From Paraburkholderia sp. BL10I2N1 (GTDB taxonomy: Bacteria > Pseudomonadota > Gammaproteobacteria > Burkholderiales > Burkholderiaceae), in NCBI RefSeq assembly GCF_004361815.1, contig NZ_SNWA01000003.1:496001-560000 (forward strand): a DNA stretch of 64,000 nt, written 5' to 3'. This document shows, piece by piece, positions 46,539-58,442 of the stretch. The position numbers and the translations under genes were made by a program. The notes under the pieces were generated by a model. That model saw only the letters and a list, made by a program, of their open reading frames with translations, searched no databases and had not been told where the DNA came from. Position 1 is the first letter of the stretch. Every line of letters begins with the position of its first letter.

Positions 46539-47777
46539 TCATCGCGGCTTGAGTTCGACAGGCGGATCGGCGCGATAGCCGCCGCCGAGCGCCTTCGTCA
46601 ACGCGATCTCCTGACTGAGCATCTGGCCGTTGAGCGTGAGCAGCGCGACCTGTTCCGCGATCACGGGCTGACGTGCCTCGAGCGCCGCCAGGCGGCTGGT
46701 GAGTCCGCGCTGATAGTGCGCTTCAACGCTGTCTCGCGCGAACGCGACGGATTCGATCCGTTGCTTCTGCAACCCGGTCTCCGCATCGAGGGCCTGCAGA
46801 CGGCTGCCCGTCTGCGCGACATCGCGTACCGCATTCAGGACGGCCTGGTTGTACTGCTCGATCAACAGGTTGCTGCCCTCACGTGCGCCGCCAAGGTTCG
46901 CGTTGAGCCGGCCACCATCGAAAATCGGCAGATACAGGCCAGGGATCAGGTTGATCTGCTGGCTTGCATGCGTGAAGAGGTCGGAAAGATGCAATGCGTT
47001 GTAGCCGAAGAACGCCTTGATGTCGAAGCTCGGATAGAACGCCGCCTTCGCTGCGTCGATCCGGTCGAACGATGCCGCCACGTACCAGCGCATCGCCTGA
47101 AGATCGGGCCGCCGGGCGAGGAGTTCATAAGAGAGCGTCGCGGGCAAGGCCGCTTGCGAGCGCGGCAACGCAACGGGCTCGATCGGGGGCAAGCCGTTCG
47201 GTCCCGCGCCGATCAATGCTCGCAACGATTCGCGAATCTGCCGTATCTGGCCTTGCGCCGAAACGATCTGCCGTTCGATGGCCAGTTGCTGCGCACGGGC
47301 TTCTTCGAGCTGCGTTCGGGGCTCCAGGCCGCGCACCGCGCGCGCGTCGTGTGCATCCACCGAGAACACCGCTACCTCGCGCGATTCGTTCAGCAGATCG
47401 ATAAGCTGGTAAGTCGTCTGAATGCCGTAGTACAGCTGCGCGACGTCGGTCGAGATTTCGAGTTCGACGGCGGACGTCTCGGCAAGCCGCGCATTGCTCA
47501 CGCCGAGCGACGCGGCGACCTGCGCGCGCTGTTTGCCCCAGATGTCGACGTTCAGACTTGCGCCAAGCCCGACGATGCCCTCGGTGTACCAGGGGCCCGT
47601 CAGCCCCAACGCAGGTTCGTTCATCGCGAACGGGCCGAGAAAGCCGTTCGCGGAAACGTGCTCGCGATCCAGCAAGGCAAGCGCCACCACCTGAAGGCTC
47701 GACCCCGTTCTCACAAGCTCGACGTCCGACTTTGCCTGCGCGACGCGGGTTCGCGCAATCAACATCGTCGGCGCATC
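46539..47777 (-). pseudogene. 5'-truncated outer-membrane efflux channel (TolC/NodT family)
   Basis: About 412 codons of an RND-type outer-membrane factor remain: DAPTMLIARTRVAQAKSDVE, IVGLGASLNVDIWGKQRAQV, RRPDLQAMRWYVAASFDRID and INLIPGLYLPIFDGGRLNAN. The signal peptide, lipobox and first about 90 residues are missing, because the IS30 sequence begins at about 47775. The remainder ends normally at 46539-46541. No membrane-fusion or RND pump gene is next to it, so it cannot work as it stands. Confidence 0.85.
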
Positions 47778-48718
47778 GGCGAGCGTCAGCCGTGAACTGG
47801 CGCGTAATGCGTGTCCGGTGCGCGGCTACGCTTCGGTAGTCGCGCAGACCATCAGTTCGAACCGGCGGGCTGCAGCGCGCACGCCGGGTAAGCTGAATCC
47901 CCAAGGCGCACTGTGGCGCATTGTGCTCAGTCTGCTTAGCTGGAAGTGGTCGCCGCAGCAGATCTCCGGTACGCTGACGCGCATGTGGCCCGATGACCCT
48001 TCCATGCACGTCTCGCACGAGACCATCTACAACGCAATCTATGCACACCCGCGCGGCGAACTGCGCCGCCAGCTCATCTCGTGTCTGCGCCAGGCTCGCA
48101 GCACGCGAATGCCACGCAGTCGTGGCAACGACAGACGGGGCAAGATCGCCGACATGCTGAGCATCCACGTACGCCCGCCTGAGGTGAACGATCGGGTCAT
48201 GCCCGGGCACTGGGAGGGAGACTTTATCAAGGGTGCGGGCAACCAGTCCTCCGTGGGAGTTCTGGTCGAGCGCACCAGCCGGCTTGTCCTGCTCGCGAAG
48301 ATGGAGGATGCCACCGCCGCCTCAGCGCTGGCCGGCTTCACCGCCAAACTGAACTCCATCGCCACGCCACTGCGTCAGAGCCTGACCTATGATCAGGGCA
48401 AGGAGATGGCGCGGCATCCGGAACTCACCGCCGCCACCGGCGTGCGCGTGTATTTCTGCGATCCTCACAGCCCATGGCAGCGTGGCACCTGCGAGAACAC
48501 CAATGGCCTGCTACGCCAGTATCTGCCCAATGGCACCGATCTCTCGGTCTACAGTCAGGACGACCTCGATGTCATCGCCGACAGCCTCAACGGCCGGCCC
48601 CGTGCCACACACGCATTCCACTCGCCGTTCGAAGTCTTCGCCACCATGCTTGCACTTGCCTCTCGACCTGATACTTCCGTTCAATAAGCCTTGTGTTGCG
48701 CTTCACGTTTGAAACCGC
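47775..48718 (+). mobile_element. IS30-family insertion sequence, 5' truncated
   Basis: The transposase frame reads SASVSRELARNACPVRGY (end of the helix-turn-helix) on to the stop at 48685-48687. Catalytic residues are visible: Asp in PGHWEGDFIKG, Asp in TYDQGKEMARH and Glu in GTCENTNGLLRQYLPNGTDL. Roughly the first 40 residues and the left repeat are absent. The right repeat is probably 48692-48718, whose reverse complement reads GGCGGTTTCAAACGTGAAGC and so on. It truncates an efflux gene on its left and an ISKra4-type transposase on its right. Confidence 0.82.
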
Positions 48719-49618
48719 CCAGTCGAGGATCCGGCCTCGAGCCAGCTGACTGCCCTCGACCGTCTTCCCAAATTCACCGGCGTCGTCGCTGATCACGGTC
48801 ACGCGTTCATCGCTCGCCACACCGTTCCGGCTGAGGAACTGATCGAGTCGCGCTGCCGCTGAGGTTACTTCCTTGTGCACATACGCATACAGTTTTGGGG
48901 GACCGTCAGTGAACGTCGCCCGTCCCGCGACGATGTTCACGTGGCGGCCAGGGTCTCGCCCGGGGTCGCAATTGCGTAGCCATGCCGAGTCGACGCTCAC
49001 GGCGGCGACATGACTGCATTCGCGAACCTGTTCGTCTGCAACAGCCGGGGGCAGCTGCGCGATGTCACGCTCGATATCAGCGTCGAGCTGTTTTCCAAGG
49101 CCAAGAATCCGATCGCGGATGCCACTCGACGAGATGCCCTTGTCCAGCGGTAGCAGTTCCTTGAGCATGGCCGTCGCCTGCCGGTAGGGCAAATGAGCTA
49201 CCCACTTCGCCTCAAGGTATTCCAGCTCCGGCGTGACGCGTCTGGCTAGCGCTCTCGACAAGGGGTGCATCACGCGCTGCTCCGTCTGCGCAGCCCCTTG
49301 ACACGAGCACGACTACAACCGCGGACTCTTCACGGTCACTTTGCCGTAGACGGTACGCAGCACCGTCGAGCGGCTGTGTTTGTGCCTCAGGGCGGCACCG
49401 CAGCTCTCACAATGGGTCTGGCTTGCGAACCACCGCTGTACCTGTTTCGAAATAAGTTCGGTCTGCACCTTCGCCAGCAGCGACCGCCCTTCCGCGAGAG
49501 ACAGGCCCGGGGCCGCAAGGCTGCAATCAGGGCGCTCAACGACGGCCAGAATTCCGTCGCCCTCCTCGAGCGTGTCACTGTCTCCGTCGACCAATCGTGC
49601 TTCGATGATCAACCGCAT
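48719..49618 (-). pseudogene. ISKra4-family transposase, cut by IS30 and carrying a stop
   Basis: From ATG 49618 the frame gives LVDGDSDTLEEGDGILAVVE, a zinc-finger-like CESCGAAL segment and VLRTVYGKVTVKSPRL, then TAG at 49313-49315. It continues in frame as SCSCQG...HPLSRALARRVTPELEYL, YRQATAMLKELLPLDKGISS and VAAVSVDSAWLRNCDPGRDP (catalytic Asp), ending at ILDW where the IS30 begins. ISKra4 transposases have this order. The stop replaces the Trp/Leu-Trp codon seen in relatives. Confidence 0.8.
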
Positions 49619-50004
49619 GGCTTGCTCCCACCGTTGCGAGAGCGATTAGCGTACTCCATGCCAAACGGGCAACGCCACCGAACGCACAAGTGGCTCCTCC
49701 GTGGGAGCCTCCCCAGCTTTTGCACGCTCTCGACGACGTTCGGATAGCCTTTGCTGACAGATCTAACGGACAGCGAGTTAACGTCAGCGCGGTTGCTCCG
49801 GAGATTCTCGCCACGCTGACGCTCAAACATACCGCCGCGACTTCCTCAGCGACCTCGTTCGGCAATTCGGCCACTGGGTCGGCCTGTGCGGTCGATCGCG
49901 ACGCGATGGACTCATCCCACACCTGCTTGAGGCGATTTGACGAGTGCTGCCTCCGCGCCGCAATAGTCGCAGAAGGGCTGGGGACGGGCGCTAAGAGTGC
50001 GGCC
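49619..50004. other. Gene-free stretch, probably the outer end of the ISKra4 element
   Basis: No credible gene. Short inverted pieces such as GTGGCTCC/GGGAGCC occur near 49690-49710. The terminal repeat of the ISKra4-type element should lie here but I cannot define it. Confidence 0.35.
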
Positions 50005-50664
50005 TTATTGGGGCGCTTTGCTCAGCGCTTTCCAAACCACTTTTGCGGCGGCCCGAAACGCGTCCAGATCGGGCGCGTTTTCTCCAGCGCGACGGATAAA
50101 AACGACCAGGCCTTGCAAGTGCGAGATGAGCAAGGCACCACGCAGCGCGCATTCTCCAGACGTCAGCGCCGGGTTTATTTTCGCGACAAGGGTCGCAAAA
50201 ATTTCCTGGAATTCCCCCGTGATTTCAGCCGTCAAATCGCGCGCAAAAGCCTCGTGCTCAGCCAGACTCCAACTTTCGAGGGCGAAGGCGCTCACGTTTG
50301 TGCCAGGCCCCGTCAGTGCAGCAAACGCCTCGTCGACGATGGCATCGAGGCGGGCTTCCGGCGACCGAAGCTTATCCCTGGCGATCGTTCGATAAAGCTC
50401 AAGGTAGCGGTTGGCCATCGCCTTCAAAGTGGCTCGCAACAGGTCTTCCCGGGTACCGAAGTAGTGCTGCAGGGTGCTCAGGCGAACCCCCGCGTCGCTC
50501 GCGACCCGGCGTTGCGTGAACCCGGCGTTACCTTCGCTAGCGAAAACGCTGATCGACACCTCGAGGATCTCCGGCACGCGGGTCGTTCTGTTGCCTCGCC
50601 GCCTAGGCTCCTCTGGCGCTCTAGAGCCTAGCATTTCCGCCGATGTGATGATCATTTCTTTCAT
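50005..50664 (-). CDS. TetR/AcrR-family regulator
   Basis: The 219-residue protein has a TetR helix-turn-helix (ILEVSISVFASEGNAGFTQR, then ASDAGVRLSTLQHYFGTRED) at about 30-75 and a helical ligand domain. It starts at ATG 50664, with GAGGAG upstream; an open frame to 50724 adds 20 residues. It is divergent from the PHA depolymerase, and a 34-base palindrome lies between them, so it may control phaZ. The inducer is unknown. Confidence 0.85.
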   Translation of the reverse strand: MKEMIITSAEMLGSRAPEEPRRRGNRTTRVPEILEVSISVFASEGNAGFTQRRVASDAGVRLSTLQHYFGTREDLLRATLKAMANRYLELYRTIARDKLRSPEARLDAIVDEAFAALTGPGTNVSAFALESWSLAEHEAFARDLTAEITGEFQEIFATLVAKINPALTSGECALRGALLISHLQGLVVFIRRAGENAPDLDAFRAAAKVVWKALSKAPQ

Positions 50665-50992
50665 CTGCGCCCAACTCCTCAGTGACGGGTTATCTCCGCA
50701 GGACAGTGCGTTCCGGCAGCCCAAATGGTGCGCCCGACTCAGCTCGCGCGTGGCTCAAGCGGCGATTCCTCAGTGGGTATCTCCGGGCCACCAGGAAGCG
50801 GAAGCCGAAGCCGAAGCAGCCGTCCCTTTGTGTCATCCGACATATACATGGTAGGTCAAAAAACCAATTAAGCATAGCAAACACACTGCCAAGCAGAAGC
50901 GTAACGACCAATTGTCTAGGTCTGACCCATTAACTGTCACTAAATCCTCGTACCTATTGGTATTTCCCCTCCCTTTACCGGGCTTGATTATC

Positions 50993-51026
50993 GGTCTTTC
51001 GACCACTAGTATTTGGTCATAAGACC
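50993..51026. promoter_or_regulatory. 34-base palindrome between tetR and phaZ
   Basis: GGTCTT-TC-GACCA, an 8-base centre, TGGTC-AT-AAGACC: both arms match perfectly apart from the central spacers. It lies 64-97 bases before the phaZ GTG. TetR dimers bind dyads of this size. A leader hairpin is the alternative. The rest of 50665-51089 is AT-rich and gene-free. Confidence 0.6.
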
Positions 51027-51089
51027 TATTTCAGCAGGCCCGATTGCTGGATGCGTCGAGGCGGCTGCTGTAGTGAAGGAGAAGCTGAC

Positions 51090-52370
51090 GTGTTGATGTC
51101 CTACCCCCTGCGCGAGCTGCAAAATGCGATCTGGGCGCCGTTCCTTCCCTGGCTGCAGGCCACCGCCAGCTTTTTTACATCTCCCGACCACGCCCCTTCC
51201 GCACTGCCCACCTGTCAGATCGCGGCCGGCTGCGACCTGTTGGTGCGGCTCTGCCAGCGCTACCCGAAACCCGAATTCGGCCTGACCGACACCGTCGTCG
51301 ACGGTCAACGGGTCGCGGTGACCGAAACTGTAGTGGTGGACCAGCCGTTCTGCCGGCTGCTGCATTTCCAGCGCGCCACGCCCCACAGGCATCCCGTCGC
51401 GCTGGTCGTCGCACCCCTGTCGGGCCACCACGCGACGCTGCTGCGTGACACCGTGGCGGCGATGCTGCCGGATTTCGATATCTACATCACCGACTGGGTC
51501 GACGCGCGCCAGGTACCCCTTTCCGAGGGGACGTTCCACCTCGACGACTATGTCGCATACGTGCGTGAGTTCATCAGCTTCCTCGGCCCGGAAATTCACG
51601 TGGTGTCGGTCTGCCAGTCGACCGTGCCGGTGCTGGCCGCTATTTCGCTGATGGCCGCCCATGGCGAAGCGACACCCAGAAGCGTGACGCTGATCGGCGG
51701 CCCGATCGACGCCCGCCGAGGTCCGACGACCGTCAACGAATTCGCCCTCAGCAAACCGCTCGACTGGTTCGCGCGCGAACTGATCGATACCGTGCCGGGT
51801 AACTATCCCGGTGCCGGACGCAAGGTGTATCCCGGCTTCGTGCAGCACGCGGCCTTCGTGGCGATGAATCCCGAGCGCCACCTGGATTCGCACCTGCGCT
51901 ACTACGGCGACGTGGCGGCCGGCAACAGCGAAGCGGCCGACGCACATCGCCGCTTCTACGACGAGTACAACGCCGTGCTCGATATGACGGCTGAATACTA
52001 CCTGGAGACGGTTCGGGTGGTCTTTCAGGAGTTCTGCCTGGCGCGCGGCGACTGGCGGGTGCGTGGCGAGCACGTTCGCCCGGGCGCCATCAAGGCCACG
52101 GCGCTCATCACCGTCGAAGGCGAACGGGACGATATCTGCGGGCGGGGCCAGACCCACGCGGCCCACGATCTGTGCACGGGACTCGACGCCTCGCTCAGAC
52201 ACCGCCTGACGGCGCGCGGCTGCGGCCACTACGGGATTTTCTCGGGCAATGCCTGGCGCACCGCGATCTATCCGCAACTTCGCGACCTGATCTATCAGCA
52301 CGAAGCGCGCGCCAGTGACGAGTCAGCGGCCGGTTTGCACAACGAATTCCTCGAAGACGTGGCGGCGTGA
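51090..52370 (+). CDS. phaZ: Intracellular poly(3-hydroxybutyrate) depolymerase
   Basis: The 426-residue protein belongs to the PhaZ1 type that uses Cys as nucleophile: Cys175 in VVSVCQSTVPVLAA, Asp in TVEGERDDICGRGQT and His in GCGHYGIFSG. It breaks down stored PHB inside the cell. GTG 51090 is preferred because AGGAGA (51077-51082) lies seven bases before it; ATG 51096 would remove two residues. The region ALVVAPLSGHHATLLRDTVAAM is the usual oxyanion part. A divergent TetR gene may regulate it. Two small genes follow on the same strand. Confidence 0.9.
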   Translation: MLMSYPLRELQNAIWAPFLPWLQATASFFTSPDHAPSALPTCQIAAGCDLLVRLCQRYPKPEFGLTDTVVDGQRVAVTETVVVDQPFCRLLHFQRATPHRHPVALVVAPLSGHHATLLRDTVAAMLPDFDIYITDWVDARQVPLSEGTFHLDDYVAYVREFISFLGPEIHVVSVCQSTVPVLAAISLMAAHGEATPRSVTLIGGPIDARRGPTTVNEFALSKPLDWFARELIDTVPGNYPGAGRKVYPGFVQHAAFVAMNPERHLDSHLRYYGDVAAGNSEAADAHRRFYDEYNAVLDMTAEYYLETVRVVFQEFCLARGDWRVRGEHVRPGAIKATALITVEGERDDICGRGQTHAAHDLCTGLDASLRHRLTARGCGHYGIFSGNAWRTAIYPQLRDLIYQHEARASDESAAGLHNEFLEDVAA

Positions 52371-52426
52371 CGGCGCACGACGAGGGGCGTGGCCGGGCAA
52401 CGGCCCTGTGGTTGAAGGAGCAGCAG

Positions 52427-52675
52427 ATGAACACCGATCAAAAGTCCTTGCGTTGGCTGATCGACAAATGGCTGGCGCCAACGCCGGCCATGCCAGTTCG
52501 CCTGATCCGATACGGTCTTGCGGGCTCGCGCCAGAGACGCTGCGTACGTGTGGAGTCATTGCGTCCGACAGGCTTGCTGGCGATTTTCTTCTTCCAGCAC
52601 GACGACGGATCGTGGTGCGTGTTCCCGCCCGCGACCAGAGGGCCGGTGATGCATACCTACCCACGAACTGAATAG
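52427..52675 (+). CDS. Small conserved-looking unknown protein after phaZ
   Basis: An 82-residue basic protein, soluble, with strands RLIRYGLAGSRQRRCVRVES and GLLAIFFFQHDDGSWCVFPP. AAGGAG is six bases before ATG 52427, a strong site, and the gene begins 57 bases after phaZ, so it is probably co-transcribed. I do not recognise a named family. It is likely a real protein of PHA- or stress-related unknown role. Confidence 0.65.
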   Translation: MNTDQKSLRWLIDKWLAPTPAMPVRLIRYGLAGSRQRRCVRVESLRPTGLLAIFFFQHDDGSWCVFPPATRGPVMHTYPRTE

Positions 52676-52745
52676 ACAGATTTCGCACGTACGAACGGGA
52701 AGTCTGGCTGGCCTGGTCGGCCGTGTGATAACACGGGAGAACGGA

Positions 52746-52952
52746 ATGAACATCCTGGAATTGGCGGGGGATTCCGGAATGCTGGTCGTACTTGACGGCA
52801 GGATCGGTCGCACCGAGTACCGAAGCGTCCATGGATCCCTGGATGCGTTTCAGCGTTTTGTTCATGCGTTGAAATCGGCATTGGCGAATGATGAGGAATC
52901 CGATTGGTCTCGATGTCGTGGCCGCCTGTGCGGGGAGTCATCGTCATCTTGA
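52746..52952 (+). CDS. Small unknown protein (uncertain)
   Basis: A 68-codon frame from ATG 52746, preceded by GGGAG. The start MNILELAGDSGMLVVLDGRI is folded-protein-like, but the last third (SRCRGRLCGESSSS) looks non-coding, so the gene may be frameshifted near 52905. No family recognised. 52953-53108 shows nothing. Confidence 0.4.
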   Translation: MNILELAGDSGMLVVLDGRIGRTEYRSVHGSLDAFQRFVHALKSALANDEESDWSRCRGRLCGESSSS

Positions 52953-53108
52953 AGACATGGTGCCGGAGCGCCGCCAGGGAGGCCCTCTCCCTGACCTGGG
53001 AATGCGCATCTGGCCGCTGGCCATGTAACCGGAGTGCGTGCAGGACACCCTGGTGCCGGATCGTATTCGCCCACACCGGGGAGCAAGTTCAATTGAGTGG
53101 AGAGACTG

Positions 53109-53871
<763 letters not shown>

Positions 53872-53973
53872 TCACCAAGAGCCTTCGGGCGCCTCTCTCT
53901 CGCACAACCTGGCGCACGCACTGCCGACGCTCATCCCCGAACTTCATCACGTTGAATCCACCCTGATCTAGCC

Positions 53974-55521
<1,548 letters not shown>

Positions 55522-55536
55522 TTACGCCCCCGGGGT

Positions 55537-56322
55537 CTAACGGAAAGAAATGGTGTGGCCGCCATCCACCGCAATGGTCTGGCCATTGATGTAGCCACCT
55601 GCCGATGAAGCCAGCATGACGGCCAGCCCGGCGATTTCATCTACTTCACCAAAGCGCCTTGACGGGTTGCGCTGCTCGTACCACGCGACCATAGCGGGGT
55701 CCTCCCATTGAGAGCGCGCCATCTCGGTCTTGAAGGTGCCGGGCGCGATGCAGTTGGCGCACACGCCCTTGCTCGCAAATTCCATCGCCATGTTGCGAAC
55801 GAACTGCATGTCGGCTGCCTTGGTCAGGCCGTACGTGCCTGTGAGCGGGTCGCCAAGCAAGCCGACAATCGAGGCCACGAGAATAAAGCGCCCATAGTTG
55901 CGCTCGATCATGCCCGGCACGGTCATCTGTGCGAGCCAGACGTTGCTCTGCACATTGACCTGCATGAATTTGTTGAAAGTTTCGTCACTCAGATCGAGCA
56001 CGCTGCCTACCCAGGGGTGGATTGCTGCATTGGCCATCACGATGTCGACGCGACCCCACCGCTCATTGGCGGTATCGATCACCCTCTGCAGTTCGTCCCT
56101 ACGCCCAATGTTGCAGGGTGCGGCAATCGCTTCGCCTGTTTCCGAGCCGGGATTGGCATTGATATCGGCTGCGGCGGCTTCGCAGGCGTCGGCCTTACGG
56201 CCGCAGATCGCGACTTTCGCACCGTACTCCGCCATACGACGCGCACTTGCAAGACCAATGCCGCGGCTGGACCCGGTGATGACGGCCACCTTACCACTCA
56301 AATCGAAAAGCGTCGAAGACAT
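55537..56322 (-). CDS. Short-chain dehydrogenase/reductase
   Basis: A 261-residue classical SDR: VAVITGSSRGIGLASARRMA (NAD(P)-binding TGxxxGIG), MANAAIHP (NAG-type), and the active site with Ser in ILVASIVG and Tyr/Lys in YGLTKA. The ending INGQTIAVDGGHTISF is typical of 3-oxoacyl-type enzymes. It starts the leftward operon with the ligase at 53974. The divergent NmrA-like gene starts 236 bases away. It probably oxidises or reduces an intermediate of the CoA pathway. Confidence 0.88.
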   Translation of the reverse strand: MSSTLFDLSGKVAVITGSSRGIGLASARRMAEYGAKVAICGRKADACEAAAADINANPGSETGEAIAAPCNIGRRDELQRVIDTANERWGRVDIVMANAAIHPWVGSVLDLSDETFNKFMQVNVQSNVWLAQMTVPGMIERNYGRFILVASIVGLLGDPLTGTYGLTKAADMQFVRNMAMEFASKGVCANCIAPGTFKTEMARSQWEDPAMVAWYEQRNPSRRFGEVDEIAGLAVMLASSAGGYINGQTIAVDGGHTISFR

Positions 56323-56403
56323 GGATTCCTCGGTTAACGAAGGGCCACTGAAACCACCTGCACGACGTGGGGCTCATGGCGAGTTTGCACGAAAGCACAC
56401 GTT

Positions 56404-56425
56404 AACAATGTGAACAATGTATGAT
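56404..56425. promoter_or_regulatory. Direct repeats and -10-like box in a divergent control region
   Basis: AACAATGT occurs twice (56404-56411 and 56413-56420), followed directly by TATGAT (56420-56425). The spot is between divergent operons starting at 56322 and 56559. The repeats could bind a regulator; none is encoded nearby. Confidence 0.4.
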
Positions 56426-56558
56426 AATGCGAACGCCTGGCACTGTCATCCACAGTGTATAAAAGGGCGCACTCGATACATTCTTATGCCGTGACGCTCG
56501 ACTCAGCGCCTGGTTAAGTCGGCCTGAGTTCCGGATGGAAGTTCGACAAGGAGACGCA

Positions 56559-57494
56559 ATGACTCGATCAGCAGATACAGTCCTCGTCACCGGTGCAACC
56601 GGTGCGCAGGGTGGCGCGACCGCACGGCACTTGTTGGGCAGTGGACGCCGCGTACGCTTCCTCACACGCGATCCACAGTCTGCGGCCGCGCGCGCCCTCG
56701 TTGCAGAGGGCGCGCATGCCGCACCGGGAGATCTTGGCGATGCCGCGGCCGTTGCAGCGGCAGTACAAGGGGTGGATGCCGTCTTTTCGGTTCAACTGCC
56801 CGACGTCAGGGGCGAAGACAGCGAACGCCGCCATGGTTTCGTGCTTGTCAACGCGGCGCGGGCCGCCGGTGTGCCGCAATTCGTTCACACGTCAGTGGCG
56901 CAATCTGGAAACCACACGAGCTTTCCTGGCTGGGACAGCAGCCGCTGGTCGAAAAAGTACTGGACCGATAAGTGGGAGGTCGAAAACGCCGTGCGCACCG
57001 CGGGCTTCGCAAATTGGACCGTGCTGCAGCCCGCCTTCATGATGGACAATCTGGCGCGGCCCAAGGTCGGCTTTATGTTTCCTCATCTGCACGAAGGCGA
57101 GTTGCTAACCGCGCTTCTGCCTGACACAAATCTGGACTTCATTGCGGCCGATGACGTGGGTGCATTCGCTGCGGCTTCGATGACTGACCCGGCGCGCTGG
57201 CATGAGCAGAGTATCCCGCTCGCCGCCGAATCGCTAACGATGTCCCAGGTAGCCGCGACACTCGCCAATGCGCTGAAGATAAATATCAGGGCGACGCACG
57301 TGAGGCCGCAGGATACGATCGCGCGCGGCATCTCTCCGGGCTGGGTGAACACGCAGGAATGGATCAACGAGGTAGGCTATCGCGTCGACATCGACAAGGT
57401 GAAGTCGTATGGACTTCCGCTGACGTCTCTGCGGGAATGGGCCGAGGCGCATGGCAGTTGCATTCCTGCATCCAACGCCCCTACCCATGAATAA
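56559..57494 (+). CDS. NmrA-family NAD(P)-binding protein
   Basis: The 311-residue protein begins VLVTGATGAQGGATARHLL (GxxGxxG), with RFLTRDPQS choosing the cofactor, and FVHTSVAQSGNHTSFPGW in the middle. It is an atypical SDR of the NmrA/HSCARG type, which may be a reductase or a redox sensor. AAGGAG is five bases before ATG 56559; an upstream in-frame ATG (56535) is weaker. It heads a rightward operon of CoA genes. Confidence 0.82.
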   Translation: MTRSADTVLVTGATGAQGGATARHLLGSGRRVRFLTRDPQSAAARALVAEGAHAAPGDLGDAAAVAAAVQGVDAVFSVQLPDVRGEDSERRHGFVLVNAARAAGVPQFVHTSVAQSGNHTSFPGWDSSRWSKKYWTDKWEVENAVRTAGFANWTVLQPAFMMDNLARPKVGFMFPHLHEGELLTALLPDTNLDFIAADDVGAFAAASMTDPARWHEQSIPLAAESLTMSQVAATLANALKINIRATHVRPQDTIARGISPGWVNTQEWINEVGYRVDIDKVKSYGLPLTSLREWAEAHGSCIPASNAPTHE

Positions 57495-57584
57495 CCTGAC
57501 GACACCGGGCCTGAACGCCGGCCCGCGAATGCCGCTGGCGAGTTGGCATCACGCCCGACTTCAAACAATGATGGAGTCTGCGTG

Positions 57585-58442
57585 ATGACGAGTGCGGTGC
57601 CTTCGTGGTTCGAATGGGCTTTGCAACAGCCACGCCAGTCGCATTTCACGGATGCCAGCGGCACACGCATCCATCACGTATCATGGAACGCGGGCGACAC
57701 CCACAAGCCCGGCTTGCTGTTCGCGCATGGCTTCCTGGGGCACAGCCACTGGTGGGACTTTATCGCTCCATTTTTCACTGAGCAATTTCGCGTGTTCGCG
57801 TTTGATTTCAGCGGCATGGGAGAGAGTGGTCATCGCGACGAGTACCGATCCGACAGTTTTGTTCGTGACTTCGCCGCCGTGCTTAAGGCCGCTGCCATCG
57901 CTCCCGGCGTTATTGTGGCGCATAGTTTTGGCGGCTCGCGCCTCCTGCAGGCGTGCGCGACATTCCCCGAACTGATCCGCCACGCAATCGTGCTCGACTC
58001 ATACTACATGCTGCCTGGCGATCTACGTCCCGTGATCGACAGGCGCCCCGCACCGCGGCCGTATCCCGACGCCAATACCGGCATGGCGCACTTCCGGCTT
58101 ATCCCTGGACAGGACTGCGAGCCGTGGTTGATCGATCACCTTGCCCGGACCTCCCTGCGTCAAACTGAGGCGGGTTGGACCTGGCGCTTCGACCCATCGC
58201 TGCGCCACGTTCAGCCGGTCGATGGTGATGAGAGTCTGCTGAGCCGCATAACGGTCCCCGTGACCTATGTACACGCGGAAATGAGCGCGGTCGTCAGCGC
58301 CGACAGGGCCAACAGAATCGTCGCAGCCATCCCCAATGCGCGGGGACCCGTCACTATGGCTCAGGCTCACCACCACCTTATGCTGGATCACCCGTTGGCA
58401 CTCGTCGATCTGCTGCGGAGTTTGCTGGAGCAATCGTCATGA
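57585..58442 (+). CDS. Alpha/beta hydrolase
   Basis: The 285-residue hydrolase has an oxyanion HGFLGHSHWWD motif, the nucleophile Ser114 in VAHSFGGSRLL, and a late His in MAQAHHHLMLDHP. It probably cleaves an ester, lactone or C-C bond to give the acid that the following ligase activates. GGAG precedes the start by eight bases. The stop overlaps the next start as ATGA, so the hydrolase and ligase are translationally coupled, supporting successive steps. Confidence 0.85.
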   Translation: MTSAVPSWFEWALQQPRQSHFTDASGTRIHHVSWNAGDTHKPGLLFAHGFLGHSHWWDFIAPFFTEQFRVFAFDFSGMGESGHRDEYRSDSFVRDFAAVLKAAAIAPGVIVAHSFGGSRLLQACATFPELIRHAIVLDSYYMLPGDLRPVIDRRPAPRPYPDANTGMAHFRLIPGQDCEPWLIDHLARTSLRQTEAGWTWRFDPSLRHVQPVDGDESLLSRITVPVTYVHAEMSAVVSADRANRIVAAIPNARGPVTMAQAHHHLMLDHPLALVDLLRSLLEQSS

